Assembly: GCA_937891425.1 (NCBI GenBank)
Contig: CALAGD010000074.1
Span: forward strand, 1-26,860
Origin: an uncultured Pigmentiphaga sp.
Lineage (GTDB): Bacteria; Pseudomonadota; Gammaproteobacteria; Burkholderiales; Burkholderiaceae_B
Length of the DNA stretch: 26,860 nucleotides
Direction of reading: 5' to 3'
This document shows, one piece after another, positions 23,022-26,860 of the stretch. Numbering within the stretch: position 1 is the stretch's first letter; each line of letters starts with the position of its first letter. The notes under the pieces were generated by a model. That model did no database searches and was not told the origin of the DNA. It saw only the letters and a program-made list of their open reading frames with translations. The position numbers and the translations under genes were made by a program.

Positions 23022-23057
23022 GGATGGTAACCGAGGCCATCCAGTGCCGATCGGTTA
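23022..23057 (-). promoter_or_regulatory. Overlapping alternative hairpins in the Bug gene leader
   Basis: In the gpsA-Bug gap, GGATGG (23022-23027) can pair with CCATCC (23037-23042), while TAACCGA (23028-23034) can pair with TCGGTTA (23051-23057). The two stems interleave, so they cannot both form as simple hairpins. This could be an attenuator-like switch or simply the gpsA 3' end; no T-run is seen on the minus strand. Confidence 0.3.
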
Positions 23058-23105
23058 GAGTCATCAGCCAGGCAGAAGGTTGCCAACCAAGATGGCGGCA
23101 CGCGG

Positions 23106-24179
23106 CTATGGCGTCAAGTCTGACAAACCCGCAGCTTCATCGCGCGGATCGCGCGCAAGCAGCCGGCCGACCGCATCGGCCGGACGCGTGTTCTCGAACA
23201 GTACGGCGCACACGGCTTCGGTAATGGGCATCTCGACATGGTGCTGGCGGGCGAGGTCACGCACGGCACGCGCACAGCGCACGCCTTCGGCCAGTGGGGT
23301 GCCGGCAGCCAGCAGCTCGGCCACGGGCCGGCCCTGGCCCAGCTGCAGCCCCACCTGGCGATTGCGTGAAAGATCGCCGGTTGCCGTGAGCACCAGATCG
23401 CCTAGCCCTGTAAGTCCGAAAAACGTCTGCGGCCGTGCGCCGAGTGCAACCCCCAGCCGGGTCATTTCCGCAAGCCCACGGGTAATGAGGGCGGCCCGGG
23501 CATTGGCTCCCAGGCCCAGGCCATCCGACACGCCGCACGCGATGGCGATGACGTTCTTCAGCGCCCCGCCGATTTCCACCCCCAGCACGTCGTCACTGCT
23601 GTAGATGCGCGCGGTGGTGCCATGTAATGCGGCCGTGACTTCCTGCCGCAACTTTGCATCGGTGCTGGCAATGGTAAGGGCGACAGGCAGGCCTTGCGCA
23701 ACTTCACGGGCGAACGACGGCCCGGACAGCACGCCGGTGCGCACCCGGGGATGCGCGCGCAGGGCTTCGGCCATTACATCATGGGGCAGGCGGCCGGTGT
23801 CGGCCTCGATGCCCTTGCAGGTACTGATGAAACCCGGTGCGCGGATGTCGGCCTGATGCAGGACATGGGCCACCTCGGCGCAGGTGTGGCGCAGGCCCGC
23901 CATGGGAACGCCGAAAATGACCAGGGCATGCGGACTGTCGTGCAGATGTTCTACGACGGTGTCGAGACTGGCCGTGTAGCGCAGTGAGGCAGGCAGCGTG
24001 ATGCCTGGCAGATAGGTGCGGTTTTCGTGATGTTGTTGCAGGTCGGCGGCCATGTCGGGCCGCCGCGCCCACAACAGGGTAGGGAAGTGCTGGCTGGCCA
24101 GCACGGCCAGGGCAGTGCCCCAGGCACCTGCGCCGATTACGGCTACGCGTAGATCGTTCGGGCGCTGATCCGGTGACAT
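23106..24179 (-). CDS. gpsA: Glycerol-3-phosphate dehydrogenase [NAD(P)+]
   Basis: 357 aa cytoplasmic enzyme that reduces dihydroxyacetone phosphate to sn-glycerol-3-phosphate for phospholipid synthesis. Rossmann motif VIGAGAWGTALA (residues 15-25), STCKGIE (119-125), LSGPSFAREVA (151-161), catalytic Lys208 in EIGGALKNVIAIACG, and LTGLGDLVLTATGDLSRNR are all intact. It starts 32 bases downstream of secB, with GGAAGGA upstream of the ATG, and so is very likely in one unit with it, the conserved arrangement. The C-terminal extension after MPITEAVCAVLF is slightly longer than in E. coli. Confidence 0.96.
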   Translation of the reverse strand: MSPDQRPNDLRVAVIGAGAWGTALAVLASQHFPTLLWARRPDMAADLQQHHENRTYLPGITLPASLRYTASLDTVVEHLHDSPHALVIFGVPMAGLRHTCAEVAHVLHQADIRAPGFISTCKGIEADTGRLPHDVMAEALRAHPRVRTGVLSGPSFAREVAQGLPVALTIASTDAKLRQEVTAALHGTTARIYSSDDVLGVEIGGALKNVIAIACGVSDGLGLGANARAALITRGLAEMTRLGVALGARPQTFFGLTGLGDLVLTATGDLSRNRQVGLQLGQGRPVAELLAAGTPLAEGVRCARAVRDLARQHHVEMPITEAVCAVLFENTRPADAVGRLLARDPRDEAAGLSDLTP

Positions 24180-24211
24180 GGCGGAATCCTTCCGGCCGTG
24201 CCTTGTGCAGC

Positions 24212-24706
24212 CTAGCTGGCGCTGCTGTCGCCGTTCTGTTGTGCCTGCATTGCCTGCTGCAGTTCAGCGAGGCGTTGCTCGTACATGGCCTGGAAGTTGA
24301 CTTCGGCCAGATGCACGGGTGGCAGCGACGAGCGCGTGATGGCATCGGCGATGTTCGAACGCAGATAGGGGTAGATCATGTTGGGGCAGACGATGCCCAG
24401 CAGGGGATCGAGCTGCTCAATGGGGAAGTTCGCAATTTCGAAGATGCCGGCCTGCTTGCCTTCCACCAGGTAAAGCACCTGGTCCTTGATGCGCGTGGTG
24501 ACGGTACCGGTAACGACCACCTCGTAAATGGTTTCCGCAATACGCTCGGCGCTGAGGTTGAGCTGCACCTCGACCTGGGGCGTTTCGGTTTCGAGGAAGA
24601 TTCGAGGCGCGTTGGGCAACTCGAGCGACAGATCTTTGAGGTAGACCCGTTGCAGGTTGAAAACGGGGGTGGCCTGTTCCTGGGTTGCGTTGTTTGTGTT
24701 GGACAT
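24212..24706 (-). CDS. secB: Protein-export chaperone SecB
   Basis: 164 aa tetrameric cytosolic chaperone that holds preproteins unfolded and delivers them to SecA. The conserved core is complete: FNLQRVYLKDLSLELPNAP (residues 16-34), EVQLNLSAE, YLVEGKQAGIFEIANF, and VCPNMIYPYLRSNIADAI leading to SSLPPVHLAEVNF. The Gln/Ala-rich acidic C-terminal tail is typical. It precedes gpsA. Upstream one usually finds grxC and then a rhodanese in many proteobacteria; here only the rhodanese is present, 109 bases away with a strong hairpin between. Confidence 0.96.
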   Translation of the reverse strand: MSNTNNATQEQATPVFNLQRVYLKDLSLELPNAPRIFLETETPQVEVQLNLSAERIAETIYEVVVTGTVTTRIKDQVLYLVEGKQAGIFEIANFPIEQLDPLLGIVCPNMIYPYLRSNIADAITRSSLPPVHLAEVNFQAMYEQRLAELQQAMQAQQNGDSSAS

Positions 24707-24748
24707 GTTCGGCTCTTGAATGGTGCGACCCGAAGATCGCCTGACAGA

Positions 24749-24769
24749 GGGTCCGCAGCGTGCGGACCC
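24749..24769 (-). terminator. Perfect hairpin between rhodanese gene and secB
   Basis: GGGTCCGCA pairs perfectly with TGCGGACCC around GCG, a nine-base stem in the 109-base gap. On the minus strand it is followed by TCTGTCAGG, so no U-tract. It may be a Rho-assisted terminator of the rhodanese gene or an mRNA stabiliser; it occupies the place where grxC is often found. Confidence 0.5.
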
Positions 24770-24815
24770 GATTCACACTGTATGCTGCCGTAGGAGTACC
24801 GGCACCACACCCGGA

Positions 24816-25235
24816 TTATGACCGACCTGCGGCCCGAGCGGTAACGGGAAGGCCTGCCTCTTGCCACGCCGCGAGCCCCCCCTGCAGGGCGACCACGTGC
24901 TCGAAGCCTTTGGCCTGCAGCTGGGCAACCGCGCGGCCCGACTGGCGGCCGTCGGCACACACGACGATCAGCGGCTTGTTCTTGGGCAGGGTCTGCGCAC
25001 GTGCTTCGATCTGGTCGAGCGGCAGGTTGCGTGCCTGTGCGATATGCCCCTGGCTGTATTCTTCGGAGGGGCGAATGTCGACGAAGACGCCATGCTGCTG
25101 GTTCACGATGAGGGTTGCCGTTGCAGGGTCGACGCCTTTGGTGCCACGCGTGCGGCTGAGTGCGGGCCAGGCAAGCATCGCTCCGGAAATGATCGCAACC
25201 AGGATGATGAATATGTTATCGATGATGAAAGTCAC
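24816..25235 (-). CDS. Membrane-anchored rhodanese-domain protein (YibN-like)
   Basis: 139 aa from the GTG at 25235; a TTG at 25265 is the alternative. The GTG has GGAAG about eight bases upstream, and the predicted transcription start near 25272 leaves it a normal leader. Residues about 3-24 (FIIDNIFIILVAIISGAMLA) form a membrane anchor. A single rhodanese domain follows, with VFVDIRPSEEYSQGHI and the active loop CADGRQSG, whose Cys93 is the sulfur-accepting residue. Its position upstream of secB matches E. coli yibN. The likely role is sulfur transfer or redox chemistry at the inner membrane; the acceptor is unknown. Confidence 0.9.
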   Translation of the reverse strand: MTFIIDNIFIILVAIISGAMLAWPALSRTRGTKGVDPATATLIVNQQHGVFVDIRPSEEYSQGHIAQARNLPLDQIEARAQTLPKNKPLIVVCADGRQSGRAVAQLQAKGFEHVVALQGGLAAWQEAGLPVTARAAGRS

Positions 25236-25278
25236 GTGCGAAACTTCCGATGGGTGGGCAAGCAAAGGACAATCAACA

Positions 25279-25284
25279 ATTATA
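25279..25284 (-). promoter_or_regulatory. -10 box of the rhodanese gene
   Basis: Read on the minus strand this is TATAAT, a perfect -10 hexamer in a short A/T-rich patch between the divergent rhodanese and gpmA genes. No good -35 hexamer is visible at 16-18 bases. The predicted start near 25272 supports the GTG rather than the TTG start. Confidence 0.45.
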
Positions 25285-25337
25285 GAATGACGCGTTCACC
25301 CCGCTTCCTGTTCGTACTACTTCACTGATAGATCGTC

Positions 25338-26090
25338 ATGTACAAACTTGTCCTGATGCGCCACGGCGAAAGCCAATGGAATCTCGAGAACCGCTTCACC
25401 GGCTGGACCGACGTCGATCTCACCGAGGCCGGTCGTGAACAGGCGCGCCAGGCGGCCCAGTTGCTCAAGCAGGAAGGCTACGATTTCGACGTGGCCTTCA
25501 CCTCGGTGCTGAAGCGAGCGATCCGCACACTGTGGATCGTGCTCGACGAGCTCGATCGCATGTACCTGCCCGTACATCCCAGCTGGCGTCTCAACGAGCG
25601 CCACTACGGTGCCCTGCAGGGCTTGAACAAGGCTGAAACTGCCGCCAAATACGGCGAGGAACAGGTTCTCATCTGGCGTCGTGCCTATGCCGTCGCTCCG
25701 GCCCCGCTCGAGAGCGATGATCCGCGTCATCCGCGGTTCGATCCGCGTTACGCCGGCATCGATCCGGCGCTCCTGCCCAGTACCGAATGCCTGGCCGACA
25801 CGGTCGCGCGCGTAGTGCCATACTGGAACGAGCAGATCGCCCCGGCCATCAAGGCGGGCAAGCGCGTGCTGATTTCAGCGCACGGCAACAGTCTGCGTGC
25901 GCTCATCCGCCATCTCGACAACCTCTCCGACGACGAGATCGTCAAGCTGAACATCCCGACGGGGCAGCCACTGGTGTACGAGCTCGATGCAGACCTGAAG
26001 CCCATCCGTCATTATTACCTGGGCGATCCCGACGCGATTGCAGCGGCGATGGCCGCCGTTGCCGCCCAAGGGAAAGCCAGCGCGAAGTAA
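25338..26090 (+). CDS. gpmA: 2,3-bisphosphoglycerate-dependent phosphoglycerate mutase
   Basis: 250 aa glycolytic enzyme that interconverts 3- and 2-phosphoglycerate. The catalytic histidine is His9 in LMRHGESQWN. RFTGWTDVDLTEAG, the acid/base Glu87 in LNERHYGALQGLNK, and His182 in ISAHGNSLRAL complete the active site; length is as expected for the dPGM family. A poor ribosome-binding site precedes the ATG. An EnvC-type gene follows after 19 bases, a pairing I recall from other Burkholderiales. Confidence 0.96.
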   Translation: MYKLVLMRHGESQWNLENRFTGWTDVDLTEAGREQARQAAQLLKQEGYDFDVAFTSVLKRAIRTLWIVLDELDRMYLPVHPSWRLNERHYGALQGLNKAETAAKYGEEQVLIWRRAYAVAPAPLESDDPRHPRFDPRYAGIDPALLPSTECLADTVARVVPYWNEQIAPAIKAGKRVLISAHGNSLRALIRHLDNLSDDEIVKLNIPTGQPLVYELDADLKPIRHYYLGDPDAIAAAMAAVAAQGKASAK

Positions 26091-26109
26091 GAGCATTGGT
26101 CCGAACGCC

Positions 26110-26860
26110 ATGCGCGTGATCCGTTCGTGGCAACCGTCCATATTGCGTCAGGCGCTAGCAGCCGCCTGTGCAGGGGTGCTGGTGGTTGCGGCGGCGTCGT
26201 CCACAGCGGCCACGTCGGCAGGGAACCGTGCGTCGGCAGATGCCACGGCCCGTGCCGAAGCGGAGGCCCGACGGCGCGACCTGATCGACCGCATCGAACG
26301 GGTCCGCCGCGAGATCGGCGAAGCCGAGAAAGCGCGGGCGGCAGCCGCGGACGCCCTGAAGGCATCCGAGCAGGCCATCTCCGACATCACGCGCAAGCTC
26401 GGTGAAATCGAGGCGCGGCGTAATGACGCGTCGCGCGAACTGGCGCAGCTGGAACGCCAGATCCAGGATGTGGACGCCGACCTGCAAAGGCGGCAGCGCG
26501 ACCTGGCTTCCCTGCTGCGCCAGCAATACATGAACGGTGCGGGTACACCCTGGAGCGCTTTGCTGGCGGGTGAGGATCCGCAGGAAACCGGGCGTACGCT
26601 GGGCTACCTGGGATACGTGTCGCGTGCCCGCGCCGAGGCCGTACAGGAGCTGCGAGCACGGAAACAGCAGCTGCAGGAGCTGCGTGAGCAGGCCGCCGCA
26701 CGCCGTGCCGAGCTCGACGCTCTGGCGCAGGAGCACACGGCGCAGCGCCAGGAGCGGCTGAAACAGCAGGCCGAACGACAGCGCATCCTCAAGGAAATCG
26801 GCGAGCGCATTGCGGCGCAGCGGCGCGAGGCCGCCTCGCTGGAAGACGATGAGGCGCGCC
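26110..26860 (+). CDS. envC: EnvC-type murein hydrolase activator, 5' part
   Basis: An open frame of 250 codons from ATG 26110 runs off the right edge without a stop. It starts with a basic segment and hydrophobic stretch (LRQALAAACAGVLVVAAASS), a signal peptide. After that come long coiled-coil heptads rich in Arg, Glu, Ala and Leu, interrupted by QQYMNGAGTPWSALLAGEDP and TLGYLGYVSRARAE, which are typical of EnvC/M23-family activators. The C-terminal LytM (M23) domain would lie beyond the window. Such periplasmic proteins activate amidases that split septal peptidoglycan. The call rests on the coiled coil, the QQYMNG/LGYLGYVSRAR blocks and the position after gpmA. Confidence 0.88.
   Translation, partial: MRVIRSWQPSILRQALAAACAGVLVVAAASSTAATSAGNRASADATARAEAEARRRDLIDRIERVRREIGEAEKARAAAADALKASEQAISDITRKLGEIEARRNDASRELAQLERQIQDVDADLQRRQRDLASLLRQQYMNGAGTPWSALLAGEDPQETGRTLGYLGYVSRARAEAVQELRARKQQLQELREQAAARRAELDALAQEHTAQRQERLKQQAERQRILKEIGERIAAQRREAASLEDDEAR

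Noticed and set aside
21934..23058. 374-codon open frame on the plus strand opposite the Bug-type gene
   Set aside because: It is an antisense shadow created by GC-rich third positions; the opposite strand has a complete family-like protein with a signal peptide and the shadow has no recognisable motif.
1..26860. tRNA, rRNA, CRISPR array, insertion sequence or prophage remnants
   Set aside because: No tRNA cloverleaf signature, regularly spaced repeats, transposase-like protein or terminal inverted repeats were found on reading both strands.

Overview
The window looks like part of a chromosome from a betaproteobacterium of the order Burkholderiales, most likely Alcaligenaceae (the Bordetella/Achromobacter side). 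This rests on high GC, GC-rich third codon positions, several gene neighbourhoods typical of that group (dnaX-ybaB-recR, secB-gpsA, gpmA next to an EnvC-type gene, DUF493-lipB), an isolated Bug-type solute-binding protein, and a complete Liv-type ABC transporter beside a catabolic operon. The genus is an inference.

Left part (1-9.5 kb) is the accessory region. A leftward operon livK-livH-livM-livG-livF (4800 to 254) encodes a branched-chain-amino-acid-type ABC importer. Diverging from it, a rightward operon (5088 to 9414) encodes a flavin reductase, an acyl-CoA-dehydrogenase-fold flavin monooxygenase, a RidA-family protein, a Crp/Fnr-family regulator and an amidase-signature hydrolase. The 287-base divergent region holds two 20-base operators with the core GTA-N8-TAC. 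Each is followed 22-23 bases downstream by a good -10 box on the strand of the gene it faces. This is class II activator geometry on both sides, and the regulator in the operon has an NtcA-like recognition helix (RVTVTR). Together this looks like a self-contained uptake, oxidation and hydrolysis system for an unknown nitrogen-containing compound, and it is the best candidate for an undescribed system here.

Middle part (9.5-16.2 kb), mostly leftward, is a cell-envelope and lipoate region: a 2Fe-2S ferredoxin, an alpha/beta hydrolase, a D-Ala-D-Ala carboxypeptidase, DUF493, lipB and lipA. lipB and lipA, normally adjacent, are separated by an MFS transporter translationally coupled to lipB and by an opposite-strand DUF2165 membrane protein.

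Right part (16.2-26.9 kb) is mainly housekeeping. It starts with 4.5S SRP RNA (ffs) and dnaX, which may be leaderless. ybaB, recR, riboflavin synthase, NADP-type glutamate dehydrogenase and trmL follow, all rightward. Leftward come a Bug-type binding protein, gpsA, secB and a membrane-anchored rhodanese; grxC, often found between the last two, is absent. The window ends with rightward gpmA and the first 250 codons of an EnvC-type murein hydrolase activator.

No tRNA, rRNA, CRISPR array, insertion sequence or prophage gene was seen. Almost all other long open frames are antisense shadows of the GC-rich genes.
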